Program-made: the position numbers and the translations under genes
The notes under the pieces: model-generated
What the model was told of the DNA's origin: nothing
Seen by the model: the letters and a program-made list of their open reading frames with translations, nothing else
Database searches by the model: none
In this document: positions 47,002 to 55,453 of the stretch, piece by piece
Position numbering within the stretch: the first letter of the stretch is position 1
Layout of the letters: each line of letters begins with the position of its first letter
Assembly (NCBI RefSeq): GCF_001741865.1
Contig: NZ_CP017147.1
Span: 620,001-684,000 of the forward strand
From: Bosea vaviloviae
Lineage (GTDB): Bacteria; Pseudomonadota; Alphaproteobacteria; Rhizobiales; Beijerinckiaceae
DNA: 64,000 nucleotides
Direction: 5' to 3'

Positions 47002-47601
47002 TCAGATAATCCCGGTCTCCAGCACGCGCAGCGCGACGCGGATCAGGGTGGCCAGGCGCGTATCGACGGAGGCCTGCGGCACATCCGCCTCGAGCGCCAG
47101 CGCGGCCGGATGGATGAAGCGGTGCGTGGCGTCGATGACGAAGGCGATGGCGCGGTCGCGGTCGCGGGGCTCGAAAGCGCCCGACGCAATGCCCTCGTCG
47201 ATGACGCGCTCGAACAGCGCGCGCACGCGGGTGCGGTTGCGCCGGCTGATCGCATGGCGCTTGGCGACCGCCTGCGAGAGCGCGGCGAAGAGGTGCGGAT
47301 CCTCGCTCAGCAGATCGCGATTGCCCTTGGCCAGCGCCAGGATCAACCGTTCAAGCTTGTCGGCGGCGGGGTCGGGCCCATCGGCGATATCGGCAAGCCG
47401 CCGCTCGGTCGTCTTCAGCCAGACATCGACGACCGCATCGACCAGCGCCCCGCGCGACGGGAAGTAGCGATAGACATTGGCATGCGTCATGCCCGCCTCC
47501 GCCGCTACCGCCACGACGGTGAAGCGCTTCAGCCCGAACTGGCGCAGATGCTCGCTGGCGACCGAGAGGATGCGGGTCTCGCTCGGCTCGCGCGTCGGCA
47601 T
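47002..47601 (-). CDS. TetR/AcrR family transcriptional regulator
   Basis: A 199-residue repressor with an N-terminal helix-turn-helix (RFTVVAVAAEAGMTHANVYRYFPSRGALVDAVVDVW, residues ~25-60) and an all-alpha ligand domain. The family represses a nearby promoter until a hydrophobic ligand binds. Downstream on the same strand, after the AT-rich palindrome at 46964-46992, is the TCA operon; control of that operon is a possibility only. Its first six residues (MPTREP) are also encoded just upstream of the GNAT gene because of a 19-bp direct repeat. Confidence 0.88.
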   Translation of the reverse strand: MPTREPSETRILSVASEHLRQFGLKRFTVVAVAAEAGMTHANVYRYFPSRGALVDAVVDVWLKTTERRLADIADGPDPAADKLERLILALAKGNRDLLSEDPHLFAALSQAVAKRHAISRRNRTRVRALFERVIDEGIASGAFEPRDRDRAIAFVIDATHRFIHPAALALEADVPQASVDTRLATLIRVALRVLETGII

Positions 47602-47603
47602 GG
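47585..47603. repeat. 19-bp direct repeat, copy 1 (start of the TetR gene)
   Basis: GGCTCGCGCGTCGGCATGG, identical to 48083-48101 and covering the tetR start codon. The bases flanking the two copies differ, so the match is exactly 19 bp. Confidence 0.9.
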
Positions 47604-47607
47604 GGCC

Positions 47608-48069
47608 TCAGTTCCGCTCGTCGGCGGGAACGAGCGTTTTGCTCATGATGATGATGCGCCCAGCGTCCTCGATCTTATCCTGAATGGAACGGAACCCCAA
47701 TTTTCGATAAAAGGGCTCCGCATTGATCGCGGACGGCACCGTCAGACTGTCCAGCCCCTGTTCGCGGGCGATGTCCAGGATACGGGCCATCAAAGTGGCG
47801 CCGATGCGCTGTCCCTGTCGATCTGGACTGACGAACACAGTGCGGACCGTCGTCTGATGCAGGCTCGCCGTACCGACAACGATGCCTGCGATCGTCGCGA
47901 CGAGAACGACACGCTCCGCCATACGCGCCTCGACCCGATCAACTGAGAAGTTGGCGACCACTGTTTCAATCATCTCGGCGGCGTAAAATTTCGCGTTCGT
48001 CTCACGCAGAGTTCTTATGACGATCGCGCTGATGGCCGGTGCATCGTCTATCGTAGCCTGCCTGATCAT
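47608..48069 (-). CDS. GNAT family N-acetyltransferase
   Basis: A 153-residue acetyltransferase. It begins MIRQATIDDAPAISAIVIRTLRE; the acetyl-CoA-binding segment is VFVSPDRQGQRIGATLMARILDIAREQ, and the end is NAEPFYRKLGFRSIQDKIED. An ATG at 48099 adds MPTREPHDAV, exactly reproducing the first residues of the downstream TetR protein because of a flanking 19-bp direct repeat. Which ATG is used is unclear. The gene lies between zapE and tetR on the same strand. Substrate is unknown. The duplication suggests the gene was inserted here. Confidence 0.85.
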   Translation of the reverse strand: MIRQATIDDAPAISAIVIRTLRETNAKFYAAEMIETVVANFSVDRVEARMAERVVLVATIAGIVVGTASLHQTTVRTVFVSPDRQGQRIGATLMARILDIAREQGLDSLTVPSAINAEPFYRKLGFRSIQDKIEDAGRIIIMSKTLVPADERN

Positions 48070-48082
48070 CACTGCATCATGA

Positions 48083-48101
48083 GGCTCGCGCGTCGGCATG
48101 G
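48083..48101. repeat. 19-bp direct repeat, copy 2 (upstream of the GNAT gene)
   Basis: Identical to 47585-47603. Together the two copies bracket the GNAT gene, as an insertion duplicate or recombination footprint would. Confidence 0.9.
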
Positions 48102-48102
48102 C

Positions 48103-49281
48103 TCAGGTTTCCACCAATCCGCCGCTGTCGCCGCTCGCGGCGGAATCGGCGCGGCCATGCGGCAAGGCGAGATAGTCGTCGGAGCGCATCTCGATCAATC
48201 GCGAGACCGTGCGATCGAACTCGAAGGCCTCGCGGCCATTGCCGTCCTTGTAGAGTTCGTGCGGCTCGGCCGCCGCCGAAGCGACGAGCTTGACGTGGTG
48301 CTCATAGAGCGTGTCGATCAGGATGATGAAACGCTTGGCCTCGTTGCGCCGATCCCGCACCAGCACCGGGATGTCGTCGAGCACCAGCGTGTGGAAGCGC
48401 TGCGCCAGCGCGATATAGTCCGACGCGCCATAGGCCTGGCTGCAGAGGTCGGAAAAGCTCGCCCGCGCCACGCCGCCGGCCGCCTGCGGAATCCGCATGT
48501 CGTGCCCTTTGACCGACAGCGTCACCGGCGCGCCATGCGCTACGCCGGAGACGCGCCTGAACGCCTCATCGAGCGCAGCCTGCGCCGCCGCGTCGGCCGG
48601 GACGTGATAGGTCGGCGCGCCCCCGAGCTTCTCCAGGCGGAAATCGGTGCGCGCATCCAACCTGAGCACCTCGACCTTCTCGGTCAGCAGCGCGACGAAA
48701 GGCAGGAACAGCGCCCGGTTGAGCCCGCCCTCATAGAGCCGCGACGGCTCGACATTCGAGGTCGCGACCACGACGACGCCAGCAGCGAACAGGGCCGTGA
48801 ACAGCCGGCCGAGGATCATCGCATCGGCGATATCGGTGACCGTGAACTCGTCGAAGCAGAGCAGGCTCGCCTCCTCGGCGAGATCGGCCGCGATGGGGGC
48901 GATCGGATCGGGCTCCTTGACCTCGCCGGCCTTGAGCTTCTGCCGGTAGGCAAAGATGCGCGAATGCACGTCGGCCAGGAATTCGTGGAAATGCACGCGC
49001 CGGCGCTTCGGCACCGGCGCTGCGTCATAGAACATGTCCATCAGCATGGTCTTGCCGCGCCCGACCGAGCCCCAGATGTAGAGCCCCTTGGGGGCCTCCG
49101 TCGAAGCCTGCTTGCCGCCGAGCAGCCAGCCGAGCGCGCTGCTCTTCCTGCCCAGGCGGCGCGCGCCCAGGGCCTCGGCCAGCGCCGCGAGGCGCCTGAC
49201 CACGGCGACCTGCGCCGGATCGCGCTCGATGGCGCCCGCCTCGACCAAGGCGAAGTAACGGTCTGAAATCGAAGCGGCCAT
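48103..49281 (-). CDS. zapE: Cell division-associated ATPase ZapE (AFG1 family)
   Basis: A 392-residue AAA-type ATPase. It has Walker A GSVGRGKT (71-78), RRVHFHEFLADVHSRI and Walker B LLCFDEFTVTDIADAMILGRLF, followed by VVVVATSNVEPSRLYEGGLNR, a signature of the AFG1/ZapE family. ZapE binds FtsZ and destabilises the ring under stress; mitochondrial AFG1 acts in protein quality control. The ATG at 49281 begins the conserved region; upstream in-frame residues are not conserved. It often sits next to mdh-suc genes in rhizobia, which fits here. Confidence 0.93.
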   Translation of the reverse strand: MAASISDRYFALVEAGAIERDPAQVAVVRRLAALAEALGARRLGRKSSALGWLLGGKQASTEAPKGLYIWGSVGRGKTMLMDMFYDAAPVPKRRRVHFHEFLADVHSRIFAYRQKLKAGEVKEPDPIAPIAADLAEEASLLCFDEFTVTDIADAMILGRLFTALFAAGVVVVATSNVEPSRLYEGGLNRALFLPFVALLTEKVEVLRLDARTDFRLEKLGGAPTYHVPADAAAQAALDEAFRRVSGVAHGAPVTLSVKGHDMRIPQAAGGVARASFSDLCSQAYGASDYIALAQRFHTLVLDDIPVLVRDRRNEAKRFIILIDTLYEHHVKLVASAAAEPHELYKDGNGREAFEFDRTVSRLIEMRSDDYLALPHGRADSAASGDSGGLVET

Positions 49282-49537
49282 GGCGAGGATCGTCGGCGGA
49301 AGGGAATTTCCGGTTACGGCAGGCAAGGCCCCGCCGCAAGGCCGGTGACGGCATGGCAGGGGCTCGAAGCCATGCCGGAACAAGCTAGTACGGGCAAATT
49401 CTTACCCGTTAGCCCCGCGGCTCCCGCAACCCGGCGCGCTGCATGGCAGCCCTTCCCGGCCATGCTTTCCGTCCGCACCACAACGGCCTAGCCTAGCCAG
49501 CCAATGGGACATTGCTCTTAGCGAAAGGCGGCCAGTG

Positions 49538-51193
49538 ATGAAGAAGGGCTCCGACCTCCTGGTTGAAGCGCTCGAGAACGAGGGCGTCGACCGCATTTTC
49601 GGTGTGCCGGGCGAGGAGAATCTCGATGTCGTCGAGTCGCTTCGCACCTCCGGCATCAAGCTGATCCTGACGCGGCACGAGCAGGCGGCGGCCTTCATGG
49701 CCGCGACCCATGGCCGCTTGACCGGCAAACCCGGCGTCTGCATCGCGACGCTTGGACCTGGCGCGCTCAATTTCTCGACCGGGGCGGCCTATGCCCATCT
49801 CGGCGCCATGCCGATGATCCTGATCACCGGCCAGAAGGCGATCATGACCGCCAAGCAGGCGCGCTTCCAGATCGTCGATGTCGTCGCCTCGATGAAGCCA
49901 TTGACCAAGATGACGCGGCAGATCGTCAGCGTCGCCAGCATCCCATCCGTGGTGCGCGACGCCTTCCGCGTCGCGATGGAGGAGCGGCCGGGTCCGGTCC
50001 ATCTCGAATTGCCCGAGGATGTCGCAGCCGAGGAGATCGCGGATGCCTCGGTCATTCCGGTCCACCCGCTGGAGCGCCCGGTCGCTCAAGCCACCGCGCT
50101 CGACCGCGCCGCCGCAATGATCCTGGCCGCCAAGCACCCGCTCGTCATGATCGGCGCAGCCGGAAACCGGCCACGCCTCGTGGAAGAGCTGTCCTCCTTC
50201 GTGCGGCGCACGCGCCTGCCCTTCTTCAACACGCAGATGGGCAAGGGCGCCGTCACCGGTGGCTCGAACCTCTATATGGGCACCGCCGCGCTCTCAGAGC
50301 GCGACTACGTCCATCAGGCCGTCGACAAGGCGGACCTGATCATCGCGATCGGTCACGATACCATCGAGAAGCCGCCCTTCCTGATGAAAAGCGCCGGCGG
50401 CTCGAAGGTCATCCATATCGGCTACCAATCGGCCAATGTCGAACAGGTCTACCATCCCGACGCCGAGGTGATCGGCGATATCGGCGCGACGGTGACGGGG
50501 CTGGCGGACAGGCTCGAAGGCAAGCTCGAAGCCGACCCGTCGATGCTGGCGCTGCGCCAGACGATCCTTGCCCGGATCAATGATCGCGCCGAGGAGGATC
50601 GCTTTCCGGTCACGCCGCAGCGCATCGTCCACGACATCCGCCAGGTCATGCCGGAGGACGGCATCGTCTGCCTCGACAACGGCATGTACAAGATCTGGTT
50701 CGCCCGGAACTACCGCACCCATGTCGCCAACACGCTGCTGCTCGACAATGCGCTGGCGACGATGGGAGCCGGCCTGCCCTCGGCGATGATGGCGGCGATG
50801 CTCTATCCCGAACGACGCGTCATGGCGGTGTGCGGCGATGGCGGCTTCATGATGAATTCGCAGGAGATGGAGACCGCCGTCCGGCTCGGCCTCAACCTCG
50901 TCGTCGTCATCCTCAACGACAACGCCTATGGCATGATCCGCTGGAAGCAGTCGGTCGATAATTTCCCCGATTTCGGAATGACCTTCGGCAATCCCGATTT
51001 CGTGCGGTATGCGCAAGCCTATGGCGCCAAAGGCTCGCGGGTTGCCTCCGTCGAAGATCTCGTGCCGACGCTGGAGGCCGCCTTCACTGGGGGCGGCGTC
51101 CATCTCGTCGAGATCCCGATCGACTATTCCGAGAACACCCGCGTGCTTGTCGAGGAACTGCGCAACCGCAGCCCCGACATCCAGCTCGCCTGA
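49538..51193 (+). CDS. Thiamine-diphosphate enzyme, acetolactate synthase large subunit-like
   Basis: A 551-residue ThDP-dependent enzyme. The pyrimidine domain has the catalytic Glu48 in RHEQAAAFMA, and the GDGGFMMNSQEMETAVRLGLNLVVVILNDNAYG motif lies around residue 434. The order (N-terminal domain, central FAD-like domain, C-terminal TPP domain) matches acetolactate synthases. No ilvH small subunit follows. Instead it is coupled to an aldehyde dehydrogenase, and both are followed by an IclR regulator, so a catabolic C-C bond-forming or decarboxylating role is as likely as valine/isoleucine synthesis. The ATG at 49538 was chosen; a GTG at 49535 is possible. Confidence 0.85.
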   Translation: MKKGSDLLVEALENEGVDRIFGVPGEENLDVVESLRTSGIKLILTRHEQAAAFMAATHGRLTGKPGVCIATLGPGALNFSTGAAYAHLGAMPMILITGQKAIMTAKQARFQIVDVVASMKPLTKMTRQIVSVASIPSVVRDAFRVAMEERPGPVHLELPEDVAAEEIADASVIPVHPLERPVAQATALDRAAAMILAAKHPLVMIGAAGNRPRLVEELSSFVRRTRLPFFNTQMGKGAVTGGSNLYMGTAALSERDYVHQAVDKADLIIAIGHDTIEKPPFLMKSAGGSKVIHIGYQSANVEQVYHPDAEVIGDIGATVTGLADRLEGKLEADPSMLALRQTILARINDRAEEDRFPVTPQRIVHDIRQVMPEDGIVCLDNGMYKIWFARNYRTHVANTLLLDNALATMGAGLPSAMMAAMLYPERRVMAVCGDGGFMMNSQEMETAVRLGLNLVVVILNDNAYGMIRWKQSVDNFPDFGMTFGNPDFVRYAQAYGAKGSRVASVEDLVPTLEAAFTGGGVHLVEIPIDYSENTRVLVEELRNRSPDIQLA

Positions 51194-51207
51194 CCGGGAG
51201 AAAACCC

Positions 51208-52590
51208 ATGCTGCAGGTCGTACAGGCCTTCGATCGCGCGCCGATCACCGAGATCGCGACCGACGACGCGGCCGCCCTGGAAGCCAAGCTCCAGGCGGCC
51301 GAGCGCGTCTTCCGCAACCGCGACGGCTGGCTCAAGCCGCATGAACGGATGGCGATCCTGCGCCGGTTGGCCGGGCTGATCGCGGGCAAGCGCGACCATC
51401 TCGCTTTGCAGATCGCACGCGAAGGCGGCAAGCCCCTGCCGGACGCGATCGTAGAGGTCACCCGCGCCATCGACGGCGTGCACAACGCCGCCGACGAGTT
51501 GCGCAACCTCAGTGGCCGCGAGATCCCGATGGGCCTGTCGCCGGCCGCTGTCGATCGCTGGGCCTTCACCACCAAGGAGCCGATCGGCATCGTCGCCGCG
51601 ATCTCGGCCTTCAACCATCCGCTGAACCTGATCGTGCATCAGGTCGCCCCTGCGATCGCCACCGGCTGCCCGGTCATCATCAAGCCGGCGGGCACGACGC
51701 CGCTCTCCTGTCTCGACTTCGTCGCGCTCGTGCATGAGGCTGGGCTGCCGGAGGCCTGGTGCCAGAGCTTCGTCCCCGAAACGACCGAGCTTGCCGAAAA
51801 ACTCGCGACCGATCCGCGTATCGGCTTCCTCAGCTTCATCGGCTCGGCCAAGGTCGGCTGGTATCTCCATAGCAAGCTTGCCCATGGCGCGCGCTCGGCG
51901 CTGGAGCATGGCGGCGTCGCGCCTGCGATCGTCGACAAGAGCGCCAATCTCGAAGCGATCATCGAGCCGATGGTGAAGGGCGGCTACTACCATGCCGGCC
52001 AGGTCTGCGTGTCGACGCAGCGTATCTATGTGCATGATTCCATCGTCAACGACTTCACCGAGCGGCTCGTGGCGCGGGTGAAGAAGCTGCGCACCGGGGA
52101 TCCCGTGCTGAAGGACACTGAAGTCGGCCCGCTGATCACGCCGAAGGAAGCCGACCGCGTCGCCTCCTGGATCGACGAGGCGGTGAAGGGCGGCGCCAAG
52201 CTGCTGACCGGCGGCAAGCGGCTCTCCGAGACGACGCTGGAGCCGACCGTGCTGGTCGATCCTTCCGAGGAGGCACGCATCTCGCGGGAGGAGATCTTCG
52301 GCCCGGCCGTCGCGATCTACCGCTATCGCGATCTCGACGATGCGATCGCCCGGGCCAATTCCCTGCCGGTCGCCTTCCAGGCCAGCATCTTCGCGCAGGA
52401 CATCGACATCGCCTTGCGCGCCGCCAACCGGCTCGATGCCTCAGCCGTCATGATCAATGATCCGACGACCTTCCGCACCGACTGGATGCCCTTCGCCGGC
52501 CGCCGCGAATCCGGCTACGCCACCGGCGGCATCCCCTTCACCATGCGCGACATGACGCAGGAGAAGATGATCCTGATGCGCCGGAGCTAG
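51208..52590 (+). CDS. Aldehyde dehydrogenase family protein
   Basis: A 460-residue NAD(P)-dependent aldehyde dehydrogenase. It has FTTKEPIGIVAAISAFNHPLNL, KPAGTTPLS, the catalytic Glu in LEHGGVAP near residue 233, catalytic Cys in HAGQVCVSTQRI near residue 266, and EEIFGPAVAIYRY. The usual ELGG motif is EHGG here. It starts 14 bp after the ThDP enzyme stop with GGGAGAAA upstream, so the two form an operon, presumably oxidising an aldehyde product or substrate of that enzyme. Confidence 0.9.
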   Translation: MLQVVQAFDRAPITEIATDDAAALEAKLQAAERVFRNRDGWLKPHERMAILRRLAGLIAGKRDHLALQIAREGGKPLPDAIVEVTRAIDGVHNAADELRNLSGREIPMGLSPAAVDRWAFTTKEPIGIVAAISAFNHPLNLIVHQVAPAIATGCPVIIKPAGTTPLSCLDFVALVHEAGLPEAWCQSFVPETTELAEKLATDPRIGFLSFIGSAKVGWYLHSKLAHGARSALEHGGVAPAIVDKSANLEAIIEPMVKGGYYHAGQVCVSTQRIYVHDSIVNDFTERLVARVKKLRTGDPVLKDTEVGPLITPKEADRVASWIDEAVKGGAKLLTGGKRLSETTLEPTVLVDPSEEARISREEIFGPAVAIYRYRDLDDAIARANSLPVAFQASIFAQDIDIALRAANRLDASAVMINDPTTFRTDWMPFAGRRESGYATGGIPFTMRDMTQEKMILMRRS

Positions 52591-52658
52591 CGCATTGTGC
52601 CAAAAATGCTAGCGGTTTTCATGCTGATTTGGCTCTCACTCTTTGATGCACCGAAAAG

Positions 52659-52826
52659 CGCGGGGAACCCCTCTCCTGTAAGGAGAGGGGCAGGGGTGAG
52701 GTGTAGGCCCCTAGACCAGTTACGTGGAAACGTTGCCGTCGATTGCGAGCAGCAGTGGGGTCACGGCCAAACGTCAAACGGCCTACACCTCACCCAACCC
52801 TCTCCTTACAGGAGAGGGCTCCCGCG
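52659..52826. repeat. 168-bp inverted-repeat element (MITE-like) after the aldehyde dehydrogenase gene
   Basis: Left arm 52659-52708 and right arm 52780-52826 are near-perfect inverted repeats of about 47-50 bp. Each includes CTCTCCTGTAAGGAGAG and GGTGAGGTGTAGGCC, and they enclose about 71 bp without an ORF. It sits in a 563-bp gap with the R3 element that follows. No transposase is inside. Confidence 0.85.
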
Positions 52827-52848
52827 CTCGGTCGGAAACGGAGAGCCG

Positions 52849-52999
52849 GATGCGAAAAACCGGTACCTTTTTCGCGCAATGCTCTCGATCACGTCGCATG
52901 CGGACGGTTCCGTCCGAATGCGAAAAAACGTGATCGATTCTTGGGGTTCAGAGCATTGCTCCCACGAAAATCCGGCGCCCGCTTTTCGCGCAATGCTCT
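52849..52999. repeat. Composite palindromic repeat, family R3 (extended copy)
   Basis: Parts resemble box A (GCGAAAAACCGGTACC...TTTTTCGCGCAATGCTCT), box B (GATCACGTCGCATGCGGACG ... GTCCGAATGCGAAAAAACG) and box A again (CAGAGCATTGCTCCCACG ... CGCTTTTCGCGCAATGCTCT). It is an A-B-A arrangement, whereas 13688 and 54061 have two boxes. Nothing else is recognisable between here and the IclR gene at 53154. Confidence 0.8.
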
Positions 53000-53153
53000 G
53001 GGCCCTGCGCACTTGCTCTTCACTCTCGCTTCGGGCAGGTTTCGGAGTGTTGCTGCCGTAAGTTCCAAGCGAGAATTCACTCAAGCCCGTATGCGGAGAT
53101 TGCGTCCCTATATCTGGAATGCCGTGGCATTTTAAGAGTTCGTAACCCGACCG

Positions 53154-53909
53154 ATGGACACGACACTTCAAAAAGGCCTGATGATTCTTGAAGCCTTGGC
53201 CAAGACCGCTGAGCCGAGGAGCGTCGAAGATTTGGCGTTGCAGACGGAATTGAACGAAAGCAACGTTCAAAGCGCGCTCGAAGCCTTCGAATTTGCAGGA
53301 TATCTCGCGCGCGAGCCGGCCACGGGGCGCTATGAGCTGTCCTTGAAATTATGGGGATTGGGGGTGGGCCTGTTGTCCCGGCTCGACCTCAAGCGGGCGG
53401 CGCAGCGCCATCTCTCGGAGCTCGCCTTGCGGACCCGCGAAACCGTGCATCTCTCCGTCCTGACCGGCGCGGATGTGATCTATGTCGACAAGATCGACAG
53501 CCCCGAGCTTCTCCATGCCAGTTCACAGATCGGCGGCAAGGCCCCTGCTCATGCAGTGGCGATCGGGAAGGCGATTCTTGCGTTTCAGCCCGCGCATATC
53601 ATCGAAGGGATCGGGCGCAATCTCGCCGTCTTCACGCCGAAGACCGTCAACAGCCTCGAGGCTCTCCAGCACGAGCTGTCGACGATCCGTTTGCAAGGCT
53701 ATGCCGTCAATCTCGGGGAATGGCGTGGTGCCGTCTATGGGCTGGCGGCGCCGATCCGGCGCGCCGATGGCGTGGTCGAGGCGGCCGTCGGAATCTCGGG
53801 GCCGTCGACCCGCCTGACCCCGGAAATGATCGCTTTGGTCGCCGAGCAGGTCGTCGAGGCTGCGGACGGCATATCGCGGGGGCTCGGCTATCGGGGAGGC
53901 CAGGGTTAG
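53154..53909 (+). CDS. IclR family transcriptional regulator
   Basis: A 251-residue regulator with an N-terminal winged helix (LQKGLMILEALAKTAEPRSVEDLALQTELNESNVQSALEAFEFAGYLAR) and a C-terminal ligand-binding IclR effector domain (HLSVLTGADVIYVDKIDS, AHAVAIGKAILAF, AAPIRRADGVVEAAVGISGPSTRL). It lies 563 bp downstream of the ThDP enzyme/aldehyde dehydrogenase pair on the same strand and could be their regulator, but repeats separate them. The ATG at 53154 gives the full domain. Confidence 0.9.
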   Translation: MDTTLQKGLMILEALAKTAEPRSVEDLALQTELNESNVQSALEAFEFAGYLAREPATGRYELSLKLWGLGVGLLSRLDLKRAAQRHLSELALRTRETVHLSVLTGADVIYVDKIDSPELLHASSQIGGKAPAHAVAIGKAILAFQPAHIIEGIGRNLAVFTPKTVNSLEALQHELSTIRLQGYAVNLGEWRGAVYGLAAPIRRADGVVEAAVGISGPSTRLTPEMIALVAEQVVEAADGISRGLGYRGGQG

Positions 53910-54060
53910 CCGCTTTCCGTCTCTGGAGCCCGCCCGTCAGCGCCCTGTTTTTCACGCCCTCTCGCGACCGGAACTTCGTTCCCAGATCACCGCGCCTGGG
54001 CCGTCCACATGCGCTTACCCGCTTGACGGAGGCTTGCTGATGCAAGCACAGGCTATCTGT

Positions 54061-54174
54061 TAGATCACGCCGCATTCGAACGAAATCGTTCGAATGCGGA
54101 AAAACGTGATCGATTCTAAAGTTTGAGAGCATTGCTCGCGCGAAAAACCGGTACTCGCTTTTTCGCGCAATGCT
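54061..54174. repeat. Composite palindromic repeat, family R3
   Basis: Box B (GATCACGCCGCATTCGAACG ... GCATTCGAACGATTTCG-type hairpin ... AACGTGATCGATTCTAA) is followed by box A (GAGAGCATTGCTCGCGCG ... CGCTTTTTCGCGCAATGCTC). Box B's arms TTCGAACGAAATCGTTCGAA form a perfect hairpin. It fills much of the 314-bp gap 53910-54223. Confidence 0.88.
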
Positions 54175-54223
54175 CTACCAAAAAATTGGGACGGGAAACG
54201 CATTGGCGACGGGACAGCCGGGG

Positions 54224-55453
54224 ATGACAGAGGCGAGGGTCTTCCGCCGCCGCATCTATCACATTGGTGGCTATGACCATGCGCGCCCGGAGATTGTGCA
54301 TGGTCGGTTCGTCAGGGAGCTGCGGCGCTTTGAGCGCGTCTGGGCGGCGTCCGCCACGGCCTCCGAACCCACCATCGGCGAGGATCTGGCGACCTGGCAG
54401 GTGCAGACGCGCGGCGCCAATTGGCAAAGCGAGACGGAATTCTGCCTGGTCCGCTGGGACGACGTGATCGCGACGACGGGTGCCGCTCCGATGTGGCGGC
54501 GCCTTCCCGGTGGGCTGTTGTCGTTTTTCGACTTCATCCTGGCTGGAGCGTTCTGGGGATATCTGCGCGCCAGCTGGCGCTATGCGATGTTCTTTCTCTA
54601 TCCCTTCCTGATCCTGGCGGTCTTGAGCTTGCTCGCGCTGGCTGGTGGGCTGGCTCTGGCGCGCTCGACCAGCTCCAGCCTGATCGGAATCGGGGCCGGC
54701 ATCGGCATTTTCCTGCTTCTGTTTCATGCAGCGCAGCGCTGGCTCTATCTCGGGCTGCTCCTCGACGATTGGATTTTCTCGCGCCGCTACATCCGCCATG
54801 GCGATGCCGTTCTCGACGATCGGTTGCAGCGCGTGGCGACCGACATCGTGCAGGCGGCGCAGGGCGACGCCGTCGATGAAATCCTGATCATCGGGCACAG
54901 TCTCGGAGCCGTGCTTGCCATCGATCTGATCGATCGCGCGATCAAGGCCGGGTTGGCGCGGCAGAATGGCGGCCCTCGCATCGCGTTTCTCTCCGCCGGC
55001 TCCTCGGTGCTCAAGATCGGGCTCCATCGCGGCGCGAGCCGGCTTCGCGCCGCCGTTGCGCGCTTGAGCACCGTCCCCGCACTGTTCTGGGCCGATTACC
55101 AGGCGCGCTCGGACGTGATGAACTTCTATCGCAGCGATCCGCTGCCGTTGATGGGCCTCGCCAAGACGGACTCGCCGCTCATCCGCAGCGTCAGCATCAG
55201 GCGCATGCTCGACCCGGCGCGCTATCCCCGCATTCGCAGGAACTGGTACCGGATGCATTGCCAATTCGTCAGGGGCAACGATCGGCGCGCACCATACGAC
55301 TATTTCATGTTCACCTGCGGGCCGCTCGATGCGGAACGGCAAGCACGATTGAAGGAAGGCGCCATGCACGCATTCGATACTGAGGGCAGAGTTCTCGACC
55401 CGGCCTCGTCGACGCAAGCTAGCGCAAATCCGATAGAGGCCTCCCAGCAATGA
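54224..55453 (+). CDS. Membrane-anchored lipase-motif protein of unknown function
   Basis: A 409-residue protein not assigned to a characterised family. It has two adjacent hydrophobic segments (about 120-147 and 152-180) and then a C-terminal domain with the nucleophile-elbow GHSLG (224-228, Ser226), as in alpha/beta-hydrolases, preceded by DEILIIGHS. The N-terminal ~110 residues (IYHIGGYDHARPEIVHGRF) resemble the start of an alpha/beta fold. The soluble parts could face the cytoplasm with both helices in the membrane. It ends overlapping the methyltransferase start (ATGA), so they act together. The start was placed at the ATG at 54224; upstream in-frame sequence is repeat DNA. Confidence 0.75.
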   Translation: MTEARVFRRRIYHIGGYDHARPEIVHGRFVRELRRFERVWAASATASEPTIGEDLATWQVQTRGANWQSETEFCLVRWDDVIATTGAAPMWRRLPGGLLSFFDFILAGAFWGYLRASWRYAMFFLYPFLILAVLSLLALAGGLALARSTSSSLIGIGAGIGIFLLLFHAAQRWLYLGLLLDDWIFSRRYIRHGDAVLDDRLQRVATDIVQAAQGDAVDEILIIGHSLGAVLAIDLIDRAIKAGLARQNGGPRIAFLSAGSSVLKIGLHRGASRLRAAVARLSTVPALFWADYQARSDVMNFYRSDPLPLMGLAKTDSPLIRSVSIRRMLDPARYPRIRRNWYRMHCQFVRGNDRRAPYDYFMFTCGPLDAERQARLKEGAMHAFDTEGRVLDPASSTQASANPIEASQQ

